Shown: positions 1 to 8,909 of the stretch, in pieces
How the letters are laid out: every line of letters begins with the position of its first letter
Numbering within the stretch: the stretch's first letter is position 1
Notes under the pieces: generated by a model
The model's input: only the letters and a program-made list of their open reading frames with translations
Database searches by the model: none
What the model was told of the DNA's origin: nothing
DNA from: Variovorax boronicumulans
Lineage (GTDB): Bacteria > Pseudomonadota > Gammaproteobacteria > Burkholderiales > Burkholderiaceae_C
Direction: 5' to 3'
NCBI RefSeq assembly: GCF_030812215.1
Contig: NZ_JAUSSG010000001.1
Span: forward strand, 930,001 to 994,000
DNA: 64,000 bases
Position numbers and translations under genes: made by a program

Positions 1-233
1 AATGAGCGGTCTGCTCTTCCCTCCGTAAATTCGCAACCAGTCCCCGCACTTCAGAAGCATCGGCGCCCTTCAGGACGTATCGCCCTCGGCGAACTCGATG
101 CGATGCAGGAGCGTGACCGGCAAAGGTGGTCATGGGCGGGGAGACGGTGCTTCTTGCAGTTCGGATCCATCGGGTCGCCTGAAGCAGTTTCCCTTTGATC
201 ACTGTTGGGCTCCCCTCTGCAGGGGAAAAATCG
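1..233. other. left-edge intergenic region, no supported gene
   Basis: No convincing gene is visible. One minus-strand frame is open from an ATG near 130 to the window edge (about 43 codons), but its third-position composition is unlike the high-GC3 genes around it, so it is not called. Just before the first gene, CCCCT and AGGGG pair around the Shine-Dalgarno sequence and could form a short hairpin. Confidence 0.4.
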
Positions 234-1982
234 ATGCGATCCGTTTATTCGCCGCAGGCGCTCGCGCGCCGGCTGGGCGCAGCCATGCCTTTTGCTTTTG
301 CATGGCTGCTGCTTTCTTTCAGTTCCGGGACCTGGGCCGCCATGGACGAGGTCGGCCACGCAACGCCGAGCGTGCACCGCCTGAAGCTCTTCGTCGATCC
401 ACAACTGGCCGCCGACATCGGCGCACCCGAAGCGGGCCGCCGGCTCGCGCAGTACGTGGCCGACATCAACACCGTGTTCATGCGCGAGACCGTGCGCAGC
501 TTCGCGTTCGATCCGGCGAAGGACCTGCAGATCGTCTCGCCGACGTCGGCGCCGCAATGCGGCTTCAACGGCGTCGCCGAGCGGGAGGTCGTGCTGTGCA
601 TCTCGAAGTCGCAGCGCGGCTACAGCCACGGCGGCCTGACCACGAGCACCACCTTCCCGCCCAAGGGCGTGACCTGGAATCTCAACTGGACCGCGATCCA
701 CGACCCGCTGCACCTCTCGCGCGCGATCACGCCAGCCACGCCCGAATCCACCGAGAAGGACTATCTCGGCCGTCAGCTCAAGACGCTGCTGCACGAGCTG
801 GAGCATGTATTCGGCGCCGGCTCCGGCGAGTACTACAACGCCATCGCCGTGACCGACACCACCGAGGTCGCGCCCAAGGCCGACCTCGAACTCGCGAAGC
901 TCACCGACCGCTACTGGTGGCAGCGCCAGCACTGGCGCCTCGACCCGCTGCTCGGGACCGTGTTCGAAGAGCGCTTCGACCCCGCCGCCAACCGCGTGGC
1001 CACGCTGGAGATGATCCGCTTCACCGAAGGCACCAAGGCCAACATCAACACCGACTGGAGCGACTGGCCCAAGCTCGGCAGCTCGAAGTACATGGCCCCG
1101 ACCACCGCCACGCAGGTGCACGTGACGGACCGCGAGACCGGTGCCGCGCTCGCGGGCGCGCAGGTTTCGGTGTGGCGCGACCCGGGTGCGCAGAAGCCGC
1201 TGGAGCCCCTCGCGCAAGGCGTGGCCGATGCCAACGGACGCTTCACCTTCGACTGGCGCTGCGGCTTCAGCTGTTTCACGGTCGGCAAGACCAACCTGCT
1301 CGTGAAGGCAGAGGCGCCGGGCCGTGCGCCGGGCGCGACGTGGTTCACCATCTTCGATGCGTTCGAGCAGAAGGCGGTGCAGGGCCAGGCGGCCCTCACC
1401 ATCGACCTGCCGCTCGGCATTCCCGATGCCTACAAGCCGACCGTTTCGCTGGCCGCACCGGCCATGGCCACGGTGGGCCAGCCGACGACCCTCGCACCGG
1501 TGGCGGTGGACAACGTGGGCGTCTTCGGCGTCAAGGTGGTCGGTGCCAACAGCCTGCCGATCTGCACCTTCACGGCGCCGCCGTACACCTGCACGTGGAC
1601 GCCGACTGCGCCGGGCACGCAGACGATCCGAGTGATCGCGCTCGACATGGCCGGCAACTCCGCCGTCGCCTTCGCCAATGTGATCGTCAATCCGCCGGCG
1701 GACGCCGTGGCGCCGACCGTCGCCTTGGCCGCGCCGGCTTCGGCCGGCATCGCGACGCGACTCACGGCTACGGCATCCGATAACGTCGGTGTCTCGGAGG
1801 TGAAGTTCATCATCGAGGGCAAGACAGTGTGCACGCTGCGCGCAGCGCCGTACGCTTGCGCGTGGACGCCTGCGAGAGCCGGTGCCGCGAACATCGAAGT
1901 GCGTGCGGCCGATGCGGCGGGCAACGTTACCAGCGCTTCCGTCAACGTGCGTATCGAGGGCATGCAGCCGGAAGACCTGTGA
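234..1982 (+). CDS. secreted HExxH-containing protein with two C-terminal Ig-like repeats
   Basis: Predicted exported protein of 582 aa. The ATG at 234 is chosen because AGGGGA lies about 7 nt upstream and the first 36 residues form a signal peptide ending near TWAA; an upstream TTG at 195 in the same frame is less likely. Residues 187-191 read HELEH, an HExxH zinc-metallopeptidase signature, followed by a Gly-rich GAGSGE stretch. After about residue 400 come two similar beta-rich repeats (about 404-490 and 493-577), each with an xDNVGVxxVK motif, a Cys pair and a WTP motif, typical of bacterial Ig-like domains. It resembles a secreted metalloprotease-like adhesin, but I do not recognise a named family. 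Substrate unknown. Confidence 0.75.
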   Translation: MRSVYSPQALARRLGAAMPFAFAWLLLSFSSGTWAAMDEVGHATPSVHRLKLFVDPQLAADIGAPEAGRRLAQYVADINTVFMRETVRSFAFDPAKDLQIVSPTSAPQCGFNGVAEREVVLCISKSQRGYSHGGLTTSTTFPPKGVTWNLNWTAIHDPLHLSRAITPATPESTEKDYLGRQLKTLLHELEHVFGAGSGEYYNAIAVTDTTEVAPKADLELAKLTDRYWWQRQHWRLDPLLGTVFEERFDPAANRVATLEMIRFTEGTKANINTDWSDWPKLGSSKYMAPTTATQVHVTDRETGAALAGAQVSVWRDPGAQKPLEPLAQGVADANGRFTFDWRCGFSCFTVGKTNLLVKAEAPGRAPGATWFTIFDAFEQKAVQGQAALTIDLPLGIPDAYKPTVSLAAPAMATVGQPTTLAPVAVDNVGVFGVKVVGANSLPICTFTAPPYTCTWTPTAPGTQTIRVIALDMAGNSAVAFANVIVNPPADAVAPTVALAAPASAGIATRLTATASDNVGVSEVKFIIEGKTVCTLRAAPYACAWTPARAGAANIEVRAADAAGNVTSASVNVRIEGMQPEDL

Positions 1983-2059
1983 TGCGATGGTTCGGTGGCG
2001 CATGCACCTGGGCATGCTGCTTTGTCAGCTGATCAACCAGTGCTGTGAATGCGCAAGGC

Positions 2060-3148
2060 TCAGGCCAGGTTCGTGAAGCTCGCGTTGCCGAGCCCGGTGC
2101 CGATGGTCAGCACGCCCCAGTGCTTCACCTCGCGCATGAAGGGCAGCTCGCTCAGGCCCTGCACCACCGCATCGTTGTGCATCAGCACCAGCGTCGGGCC
2201 CGAGCCGATCATCGGCATGCGGCGCCACACTTCGCTCGGCAGGTGGAAGGCATGGCTCTCCCAGTCGCCCGGCAGGTTCTGCGCGCCGCGCGAAATGGAA
2301 CCGTCCTGGCGAATCAGCCCCGGGCAGCCGATGCCGATGAAAGGCGCGAGCCGGATCTTCTTGCGCTCGCTGTAGAGCACCATGTCCTCCAGCATCTCCG
2401 CGATGTGCTCGACGATGCTGCCGCGGTTCGGCCCGTCGTCGGCATGGCGCCACTTCACGCGCCGCACCACCTTCGCGAGCGAGAAGTCAGGCGCCTTGCG
2501 GTGGCGTGTCTTGACGATGCCGCAGCGGATGTTGGTGCCGCCGATGTCCACCGCAAGAATGGCGTCGTGCCCCTTGAGCATGGCCGGCGGCGCGAGGTGC
2601 ACCCAGCCGATCAGCCCGCCGTCGTCCACGTTGTGCGAGAGGCGGCCCAGCTGCACGTGCACGCCCATCTCCTCGAGGATGGCGCCCGCCTGCAGGATGG
2701 CGCGCTCGCCCACGTCGCTTTCGGGAAAGCCGCCGCCGACCACGATGCGCTGCACCCTCTCCCAAGAGGGCTGGCGGGTGAAACGCTGGATCACATAGGC
2801 CAGTTCCTCGGCAAATTCCTCGATGGCGCCATGCATCACGTCGGCGGCTTCGGGCGCCTTCTTCGCCTGCAGCGCATGGTCGAGTTCCTTCTTGCTGAGG
2901 TTGCGCGAATGCGAGAGGCCCAGCGGGTCGCGGCCTTCCTTGCGGCGGCGCTTGCGCCAGCGTTCGAGGAGTTCCCTGAAGGCGGTCTGGCTGGCCTGGT
3001 CGCCGACGAAGCCGTCCTTGTCGCGCAGCTGCAGGCTGTAGCCATCGACCTGCAGGCCGGGGAGTTCGCGCAGGCCGTGGACTCCGGGGCCGGGCAACCC
3101 GTTCTTGAGGGAAGGAGTGGATTTCTTCTTCGAGGGCTTGGACTTCAT
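2060..3148 (-). CDS. ROK-family sugar-kinase-like protein with long N-terminal extension
   Basis: Protein of 362 aa. The C-terminal half carries the actin/ROK ATPase fold: a phosphate-1 motif LAVDIGGTN at about 198-206, a GIGCPGL stretch and IGTGLGN near the end, as in bacterial glucokinases and ROK regulators. The first 190 residues are atypical: a Lys-rich start, a basic helix around 60-75 and a VVGGGFPES stretch near 136. No DNA-binding helix-turn-helix is evident, so a kinase-like or regulatory role is favoured over a repressor. It is transcribed convergently with the preceding gene and divergently from the OpuC-type transporter gene. The ATG at 3148 lacks a strong Shine-Dalgarno. The substrate cannot be inferred. 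Confidence 0.7.
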   Translation of the reverse strand: MKSKPSKKKSTPSLKNGLPGPGVHGLRELPGLQVDGYSLQLRDKDGFVGDQASQTAFRELLERWRKRRRKEGRDPLGLSHSRNLSKKELDHALQAKKAPEAADVMHGAIEEFAEELAYVIQRFTRQPSWERVQRIVVGGGFPESDVGERAILQAGAILEEMGVHVQLGRLSHNVDDGGLIGWVHLAPPAMLKGHDAILAVDIGGTNIRCGIVKTRHRKAPDFSLAKVVRRVKWRHADDGPNRGSIVEHIAEMLEDMVLYSERKKIRLAPFIGIGCPGLIRQDGSISRGAQNLPGDWESHAFHLPSEVWRRMPMIGSGPTLVLMHNDAVVQGLSELPFMREVKHWGVLTIGTGLGNASFTNLA

Positions 3149-3259
3149 GGCGATCGACTATGGGCCTCGCCGCCGCCCGCTTGCATCGGCTCCGCGCACC
3201 ATGCCGTGTAGGAGATTGGCGGGTGCGCCAAACGAAGCGTTGTCTATACACTGGCCCGG

Positions 3260-4807
3260 ATGCATTTGCTCCGCAGCCTCTGGTGCGCCTTCCTGTGGGT
3301 CTCGATGGCCTGGCTTGCCGCCACCCCCGCGCAGGCCGCGGACGACGCACTGCGCGTCGGCTCCAAGCGCTTCACCGAGTCGTACATCCTCGCCGAGCTG
3401 CTCGCGCAGACGGCCGCGCCGCACACCGCGTCGCCGCCCATCGTGCGGCAAGGCCTGGGCAATACGGCCATCGTCTACGAGGCGCTGCGCTCGGGCGCCA
3501 TCGATCTCTATGCCGAGTACACCGGCACCATCGCACTCGAAATCCTCAAGGGCTCGCCCGCGGAGACACGCGAGGCGATGAACGCCGCGCTCGCCCCGAT
3601 GGGGCTGGGCGTGGCGATTCCGCTCGGCTTCAACGACGGCTACGCGCTGGCCGTGCGCGCGGCCGATGCGGACCGGCTCGGGCTTCGCACGTTGAGCGAT
3701 CTGGCAAAGCACCCCGAACTCAAGCTCGGCCTGTCGAACGAATTCCTCGGCCGTGCCGACGGCTGGAAGGGTCTGGCCGCGCGCTACGGCTTCACGCAGA
3801 CGCCGACCGGTCTCGACCACGGCCTGGCGTATGAAGCGGTGGCCGCCAAGCAGATCGATGCGATCGACATCTACACCACCGACGCGAAGATCGACCATCT
3901 CGGCCTGCGCGTGCTCGAAGACGACCGGAAGTTCTTCCCGCGCTACGACGCGGTGGTGCTCTACAAGCTCGACCTGCCGACCCGCCTGCCCAAGGCCTGG
4001 GCGGCGCTGCAGACGCTGGAGGGCAAGGTCGACGAGCACGCGATGATCGCGATGAATGCGCGCGCCGAATTGCAGAGCGTGCCCTTCGACGTGATCGCGC
4101 GCGACTTCATCGCCAGCACCGGCAAGACAGGGGCTGCGCCGGTGCAGGACACCCGGCGCGGCTTCACCGCCAAGCTCTTCGGTCCCGACCTCTGGAAGCT
4201 CGCGCGCCAGCACCTGCTGCTGGTGACGCTGTCGGTGGGCATCGCGATCCTGATCGGCGTGCCCATCGCGATCCTCGTGTTCTCGCATGTGCGGCTGCGC
4301 GCCGTGGTGCTCGGCATCGCGAGCCTGATGCAGACCGTGCCGTCGCTCGCGCTGCTGGCGGTGCTGATCTCGATGCTGGGGGCGATCGGTGCGCTGCCGG
4401 CACTGATCGCGCTCACGCTCTACTCGCTGCTGCCGATCATGCGCAACACGGTGACGGGTCTCGCCGAGGTGCCCAACGGTCTGCGGCTCGCGGGCACCGC
4501 GCTCGGCATGACGCCGCCGCAGAGCCTGCAACTCGTGCTCTTGCCGCTGGCGTTGCCCACGCTGCTTGCGGGCGTGCGCACGGCGACTGCCATTGCCATC
4601 GGCACGGCGACCATCGCGGCGTTCATCGGCGCAGGTGGCTTCGGCGAACGCATCGTGACGGGCCTGGCTTTGAACGACCGCGAACTGCTGCTGGCCGGCG
4701 CGCTGCCGGCCGCGGCGATGGCACTGATCAGCGAAGGGATCTTCGAGCTGATCGAGTGGGCGATGCGGCGCCGCCGCCGTGCGCCGCCGTCTTCGCTTCC
4801 GCCGTGA
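3260..4807 (+). CDS. OpuC/OsmF-type ABC transporter, substrate-binding protein fused to permease
   Basis: A 515-aa protein. A signal peptide (about 1-26, ending AQAAD) leads into an OpuAC-type substrate-binding domain (about 27-285) containing GSKRFTESYI, a hallmark of choline/glycine-betaine binders of the YehZ/OsmF/OpuCC group. It is followed by a binding-protein-dependent permease domain (about 300-510) with several hydrophobic helices and an inner-membrane EAA-like loop around GTALGMTPPQ. Such fusions import compatible solutes or quaternary ammonium compounds. A cognate ATPase is not encoded next to it here, so energy coupling must come from elsewhere. A TATACA box lies just upstream of the start, and an inverted repeat (TTGGCG/CGCCAA, 3216-3231) sits in the divergent spacer shared with the ROK gene. 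Confidence 0.85.
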   Translation: MHLLRSLWCAFLWVSMAWLAATPAQAADDALRVGSKRFTESYILAELLAQTAAPHTASPPIVRQGLGNTAIVYEALRSGAIDLYAEYTGTIALEILKGSPAETREAMNAALAPMGLGVAIPLGFNDGYALAVRAADADRLGLRTLSDLAKHPELKLGLSNEFLGRADGWKGLAARYGFTQTPTGLDHGLAYEAVAAKQIDAIDIYTTDAKIDHLGLRVLEDDRKFFPRYDAVVLYKLDLPTRLPKAWAALQTLEGKVDEHAMIAMNARAELQSVPFDVIARDFIASTGKTGAAPVQDTRRGFTAKLFGPDLWKLARQHLLLVTLSVGIAILIGVPIAILVFSHVRLRAVVLGIASLMQTVPSLALLAVLISMLGAIGALPALIALTLYSLLPIMRNTVTGLAEVPNGLRLAGTALGMTPPQSLQLVLLPLALPTLLAGVRTATAIAIGTATIAAFIGAGGFGERIVTGLALNDRELLLAGALPAAAMALISEGIFELIEWAMRRRRRAPPSSLPP

Positions 4808-4828
4808 AGCAGTTGCGCCGCCCCGTAG

Positions 4829-4888
4829 CCGTTCACGCGAAGCCTGTCGAAGCGCCGAGCGAGGCTTCGACAGGCTCAGCCCGAACGG
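4829..4888. repeat. dispersed-repeat-like hairpin between convergent genes
   Basis: A 13-bp perfect stem AGCCTGTCGAAGC (4841-4853) pairs with GCTTCGACAGGCT (4864-4876) across a 10-nt loop, and an outer CCGTTC/GAACGG pair (4829-4834, 4883-4888) extends it. The core GCTTCGACAGGCTCAG is, from general knowledge, a widespread intergenic repeat in beta- and gammaproteobacteria. Here it separates convergent genes and could act as a bidirectional transcription stop. Only one copy is in this window. Confidence 0.6.
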
Positions 4889-4897
4889 TTTTGCGGC

Positions 4898-6334
4898 TCA
4901 AGCCAGCGTGTATGCCGTCTTCACCGTGGTGAAGAACTCCTGCGCGTACTTGCCCTGCTCGCGCGGACCGTAGCTCGAACCCTTGCGGCCGCCGAAGGGC
5001 ACGTGGTAGTCGACGCCCGCCGTCGGCAGGTTGACCATCACCATGCCGGCCTGGCTGTGGCGCTTGAAGTGCGCCGCGTACTTGAGCGAGGTGGTCGCAA
5101 TGCCGGCGGAGAGGCCGAACTCGGTGTCATTGGCGGTGGCCAGCGCTTCCTCGTAGTTCTTCACGCGGATCACGCTCGCGACCGGGCCGAAGATTTCTTC
5201 CTTGTTGATGCGCATCGTCGCCGCCGATTCGCTGAACAGCGCGGGCGACATGTAGTAGCCGTCGGTCTCCAGCTTCAGCAGTTCGCCGCCGGCTGCCAGC
5301 GTGGCGCCTTCGCCCTTGCCGATGGCGATGTACTCCATGTCCTGGTCCAGTTGCGACTTCGACGAGACCGGGCCCATGTCGGTGCCCTGCGCCAGCGCGT
5401 CGCCAACCTTGATCTTGGCCATGCGCGTCTTCATCGCCTCGATGAACTTCGGGTAGATGCCTTCGGTGACGATCAGGCGGCTCGATGCGGTGCAGCGCTG
5501 GCCGGTCGAGTAGAACGCGCTCTGCACGCTGAGCTCCACGGCCTGCGCAAGGTCGGCGTCGTCGAGGATCACCTGCGGGTTCTTGCCGCCCATTTCGAGT
5601 TGGACCTTCTTGTTGCTCGTCACGCACTGGATCGCGATGTTGCGGCCCACGCCCGTCGAGCCGGTGAAGCTGATCGCATGGATGCCGGGGTGCTTGACCA
5701 GCGCCTCGCCGATCACGCTGCCGCGGCCCATCACCAGGTTGAACACACCCGCCGGAATGCCCGAGCGGCTGATGATTTCACTCAACGCCCATGCGCTGCC
5801 CGGCACGAGGTCCGCGGGCTTCAGGACCACGCAGTTGCCGAAGGCGAGCGCGGGTGCGATCTTCCAGGCGGGAATGGCGATGGGGAAGTTCCACGGCGTG
5901 ATGAGGCCGACCACACCAACCGGTTCGCGCGTGATTTCCACGCCGATGTTCGGACGCACCGAAGGCAGGATCTCGCCCGAGAGGCGCAGGCACTCGCCCG
6001 CGAAGAACTTGAAGATCTGCCCCGCGCGCGTGGCCTCGCCGATGCCTTCGGCCTTGGTCTTGCCTTCCTCGCGTGCGAGCAGCGTACCGAGCTCTTCCTT
6101 GCGCGCGAGGATCTCGGTGCCGATCTTGTCGAGCGCGTCCGAGCGTGCCTGGATGCTGCCCGTGGCCCAAGCGGGGAAAGCGGCGGTGGCAGCGGCCACG
6201 GCGGCATCGACATGCGCCGCGTCGCCCTGGGTGTACTGGCCCAGCACATCGGCCAGGTTGCTGGGGTTGACGTTGGGGCTGTAGCTCTTGCCAGCCAGCC
6301 ATTCGCCATTGATGAGGTTGTTGAATTCAGTCAT
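4898..6334 (-). CDS. alpha-ketoglutarate semialdehyde dehydrogenase
   Basis: NAD(P)-dependent aldehyde dehydrogenase of 478 aa that oxidises 2,5-dioxopentanoate to 2-oxoglutarate, the last step of oxidative uronate/aldarate degradation. Visible ALDH landmarks are TPWNF (Asn149), the Lys172 cofactor site, Glu247 in LEMGG and the catalytic Cys281 in STGQRCTASS. The ATG at 6334 gives the usual family length; a longer upstream open frame is rejected because it crosses into the neighbouring lactonase gene. It is the last gene of the minus-strand gud operon, 53 nt after the lactonase. Substrate assignment rests on the adjacent gudD and kdgD genes as well as on similarity. A broader semialdehyde specificity is possible. 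Confidence 0.9.
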   Translation of the reverse strand: MTEFNNLINGEWLAGKSYSPNVNPSNLADVLGQYTQGDAAHVDAAVAAATAAFPAWATGSIQARSDALDKIGTEILARKEELGTLLAREEGKTKAEGIGEATRAGQIFKFFAGECLRLSGEILPSVRPNIGVEITREPVGVVGLITPWNFPIAIPAWKIAPALAFGNCVVLKPADLVPGSAWALSEIISRSGIPAGVFNLVMGRGSVIGEALVKHPGIHAISFTGSTGVGRNIAIQCVTSNKKVQLEMGGKNPQVILDDADLAQAVELSVQSAFYSTGQRCTASSRLIVTEGIYPKFIEAMKTRMAKIKVGDALAQGTDMGPVSSKSQLDQDMEYIAIGKGEGATLAAGGELLKLETDGYYMSPALFSESAATMRINKEEIFGPVASVIRVKNYEEALATANDTEFGLSAGIATTSLKYAAHFKRHSQAGMVMVNLPTAGVDYHVPFGGRKGSSYGPREQGKYAQEFFTTVKTAYTLA

Positions 6335-6387
6335 CGTCGATGTCCTTGTTTGCCTGTTGCGGTGATGGAGTTTGAAGAGTCCGGCGG

Positions 6388-7485
6388 CTAGGTGGCGCCT
6401 TCGGACTCCACGTAAAGGGCGTACAGCGAATGGCTGGCCGCCATGTAGAGGCGATTGTTCTTCGGGCCGCCGAACGTGAGGTTCGCACAACGTTCGGGCA
6501 GACGGATGAAACCGATGGGCTTGCCTTGCGAGTTGAATATCTTGACGCCATCGAGGTCTTCGGACTTCGCGAGCGGCTGATAGACCTTCATGCCGTTGCC
6601 GGCATCGGTGGGCTCGGCGGCCAGTGCGCCGTTCCAGCCCCAGCCCATCCAGAGGTTGCCGTCGCGGTCGACGCGAAAGCCGTCGAGCGCGGCCGCGCCC
6701 ACGCCGTCGATCAGCTTGGCCTTGTTCGACACGCTGCCATCGGCCGCCACGTCGTAGCTCCAGAGGCTGCGGTTGGGCGTTCCCTTCCACTCGATGACGT
6801 AGAGCTTCTTCTCGTCCGGCGAGAAGGCCAGGCCGTTCGGGTTCACGAGGTCGGTGATCACGGCCGTGACCTGGCCATCGGGCGTCACGCGGTACACGTT
6901 GGTCGTGGGCTGCTCGGGCGTGGCCCGGTCGCCTTCCCAGGTGCCCGAAATGCCGAAGAGCGGATCGGTGAACCAGACGGTGTCGTCCGACTTCACGACC
7001 ACGTCGTTCGGTGAATTCAGCCGCTTGCCCTGGAAGCGGTCGGCCAGCACGGTCATGCGCCCGTCATGCTCGGTGCGCACCACCCGCCGCGTCACCGAAT
7101 GCTCGCAACTGATCAAGCGCCCCTGACGGTCGCGCGTGTTGCCGTTGCAGTGGTTCACGTTCGACTTGTGGACCTTGAACTCGCCGGTCTTTTCCTCATA
7201 GCGCATCAGCCGGTTGTTCGGGATGTCGCTGCACACGAGGTAGCCCTCGCGCGGCAGGTACACCGGGCCTTCGGCCCAGCGCATGCCGGTGCCGACCTGC
7301 TCGAGCGTGCTGCTGTAGAGGCGGTACTTGGCGAAGCTGGGGTCGAGGACCAGCACCGCCGGGTCCGGGTAGCGCTGCTGCGGCTTGTAGGGGAAGGATT
7401 GGGCGCCCGCGGCAGCAGCCACGGCGCCGAGCGCCGAGCCGGCGGCTGCCTGGAGCAGGCGGCGGCGATCGATGTTGTTGTTCAT
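6388..7485 (-). CDS. Tat-exported SMP-30/gluconolactonase-family lactonase
   Basis: Six-bladed beta-propeller sugar lactonase of the SMP-30/LRE family, 365 aa. ATG 7485 is preferred because AAGGAG precedes it at a good distance; the frame extends 12 codons further upstream without a better signal. The N-terminus carries a twin-arginine signal (DRRRLLQAAAGSALG), predicting export to the periplasm. Propeller landmarks include RWAEGPVYL, LNSPNDVVV and [10 protein letters not shown], the last two providing the metal-ligand Asn and Asp residues of this family. It sits between gudD and the semialdehyde dehydrogenase gene. It probably hydrolyses aldono- or aldarolactones outside the cytoplasm, complementing the cytoplasmic lactonase at 14357. 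The exact lactone is inferred. Confidence 0.8.
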   Translation of the reverse strand: MNNNIDRRRLLQAAAGSALGAVAAAAGAQSFPYKPQQRYPDPAVLVLDPSFAKYRLYSSTLEQVGTGMRWAEGPVYLPREGYLVCSDIPNNRLMRYEEKTGEFKVHKSNVNHCNGNTRDRQGRLISCEHSVTRRVVRTEHDGRMTVLADRFQGKRLNSPNDVVVKSDDTVWFTDPLFGISGTWEGDRATPEQPTTNVYRVTPDGQVTAVITDLVNPNGLAFSPDEKKLYVIEWKGTPNRSLWSYDVAADGSVSNKAKLIDGVGAAALDGFRVDRDGNLWMGWGWNGALAAEPTDAGNGMKVYQPLAKSEDLDGVKIFNSQGKPIGFIRLPERCANLTFGGPKNNRLYMAASHSLYALYVESEGAT

Positions 7486-7534
7486 GCAGTCTCCTTGGGT
7501 GTCGAAGCCGCCGGTGCGCAAAGGCGCCAGGCAC

Positions 7535-8893
7535 TCAGCGGACCATGCAGGGCCGCTTGTTGTCGAAGGTCCAGTTGGGAATCAGGTATTGCATGGCTTG
7601 CGCATCGTTGCGCGCGCCCAGGCCGTGCTTCAGGTACAGCTGGTGCGCCTTCTCGACTTCGTCCATGTCGAGCTCGATGCCCAGGCCGCCGCGCGTCGGC
7701 ACCTTCACGAAGCCCTCCTCGATCTGCAGCGGCGACTTCGTGAGGCGCTGGCCGTCCTGCCAGATCCAGTGCGTGTCGATGGCCGTGACCTTGCCGGGTG
7801 CGGCAGCAGCCACGTGCGTGAACATCGCGAGCGACACGTCGAAGTGGTTGTTCGAGTGCGAACCCCAGGTGAGGCCCCAGGCCTGGCACAGCTGCGCCAC
7901 GCGCACCGAGCCTTGCATGGTCCAGAAATGCGGATCGGCCAGCGGAATGTCGACCGACTGCAGCGAGAGGCTGTGCACCATCTCGCGCCAGTCGGTGGCG
8001 ACCATGTTGGTCGCCGTCGGCAAGCCGGTGGCGCGGCGGAACTCGGCCATCACCTCGCGGCCCGAGAACACGCCTTCGGCACCGCACGGGTCTTCGGCAT
8101 AGGCCATCACGCCGTGCAGGTCGCGGCACAGGCGGATCGCGTCGGCCAGCAGCCAGCCGCCGTTGGGATCGAGCGTGACGCGCGCCTTCGGAAAGCGCTC
8201 GTGCAGCGCGCGAATGGCTTCGACTTCTTCTTCGCCGCGCAGCACACCGCCCTTCAACTTGAAGTCGGTGAAGCCGTAGCGCGCATGCGTGGCTTCGGCC
8301 AGGCGCACGATGGATTCGGGTGTCATCGCCTCTTCGTGGCGAAGGCGGAACCAGTCGTTGTCCGCACCGGGGTCGGTCTCGTACGGCAGGTCGGTCTTCG
8401 TGCGGTCGCCCACATAGAAGAGGTAGCCGAGCATCTGCACCGCATCACGCTGCTGGCCTTCGCCGAGCAGGGCCGCAACGGGCACTTCGAGGAACTGGCC
8501 CAGCAGGTCGAGCAGCGCGGCCTCGACGGCCGTGACCGCATGGATGGTCACGCGCAAGTCGAAAGTCTGCTGGCCGCGGCCGCCGCTGTCGCGGCCGGCG
8601 AAGGCGCTGCGCAGGCTGTTGAGCACCGCGTTGTGGCGGCCGATGGGCTGGCCGACGATCAGGTCGCGCGCGTCTTCGAGCGTCTGGCGGATCTTCTCGC
8701 CGCCCGGCACTTCGCCCACGCCGGTGTGGCCGGCGCTGTCGGTCAGGATCAAGAGGTTGCGCGTGAAGAACGGGCCATGGGCGCCGCTGAGGTTCATCAG
8801 CATGCTGTCGTGGCCCGCGACGGGGACCACGCGCATGCCGGTGACGACGGGCGCGCCCGACACGACGTTGGAAACGGATTCAGGACTTGTCAT
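7535..8893 (-). CDS. gudD: glucarate dehydratase
   Basis: Mg2+-dependent dehydratase of the enolase superfamily, 452 aa, converting D-glucarate to 5-dehydro-4-deoxy-D-glucarate. The mandelate-racemase-type active site is complete: DFKLKGG with Lys212 and Lys214 (KxK), Asp242 in LDPNGG, Asn296 in TNMVATD, Asp320, and His346 in GSHSNNH, at a constant offset of seven from the E. coli GudD residues as I recall them. Length matches the family (about 446 aa). It lies 16 nt downstream of a Bug receptor gene and 49 nt upstream of the Tat lactonase gene, as part of the GntR-linked operon. Among the best-supported calls in this region. Confidence 0.96.
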   Translation of the reverse strand: MTSPESVSNVVSGAPVVTGMRVVPVAGHDSMLMNLSGAHGPFFTRNLLILTDSAGHTGVGEVPGGEKIRQTLEDARDLIVGQPIGRHNAVLNSLRSAFAGRDSGGRGQQTFDLRVTIHAVTAVEAALLDLLGQFLEVPVAALLGEGQQRDAVQMLGYLFYVGDRTKTDLPYETDPGADNDWFRLRHEEAMTPESIVRLAEATHARYGFTDFKLKGGVLRGEEEVEAIRALHERFPKARVTLDPNGGWLLADAIRLCRDLHGVMAYAEDPCGAEGVFSGREVMAEFRRATGLPTATNMVATDWREMVHSLSLQSVDIPLADPHFWTMQGSVRVAQLCQAWGLTWGSHSNNHFDVSLAMFTHVAAAAPGKVTAIDTHWIWQDGQRLTKSPLQIEEGFVKVPTRGGLGIELDMDEVEKAHQLYLKHGLGARNDAQAMQYLIPNWTFDNKRPCMVR

Positions 8894-8909
8894 CTTCGGG
8901 CTCGGTGCC

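Noticed and set aside
1..130. Minus-strand frame open to the left edge from an ATG near 130
   Set aside because: Too short, with low third-position GC and no recognisable motif; cannot be told from chance.
51..2015. 654-codon open frame on the minus strand, antisense to the HExxH/Ig protein gene
   Set aside because: The translation is Arg/Gly/His-rich low-complexity sequence typical of the opposite strand of a high-GC gene; the plus-strand frame has signal peptide, ribosome site and domains.
2000..2024. GCATGC repeats with a short loop between the first two convergent genes as a terminator
   Set aside because: Only a 6-bp stem and no T tract; too weak to list as a terminator.
6335..6790. 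152-codon upstream extension of the semialdehyde dehydrogenase frame
   Set aside because: It lies in the lactonase gene in another frame; the ATG at 6334 begins the normal ALDH N-terminus.
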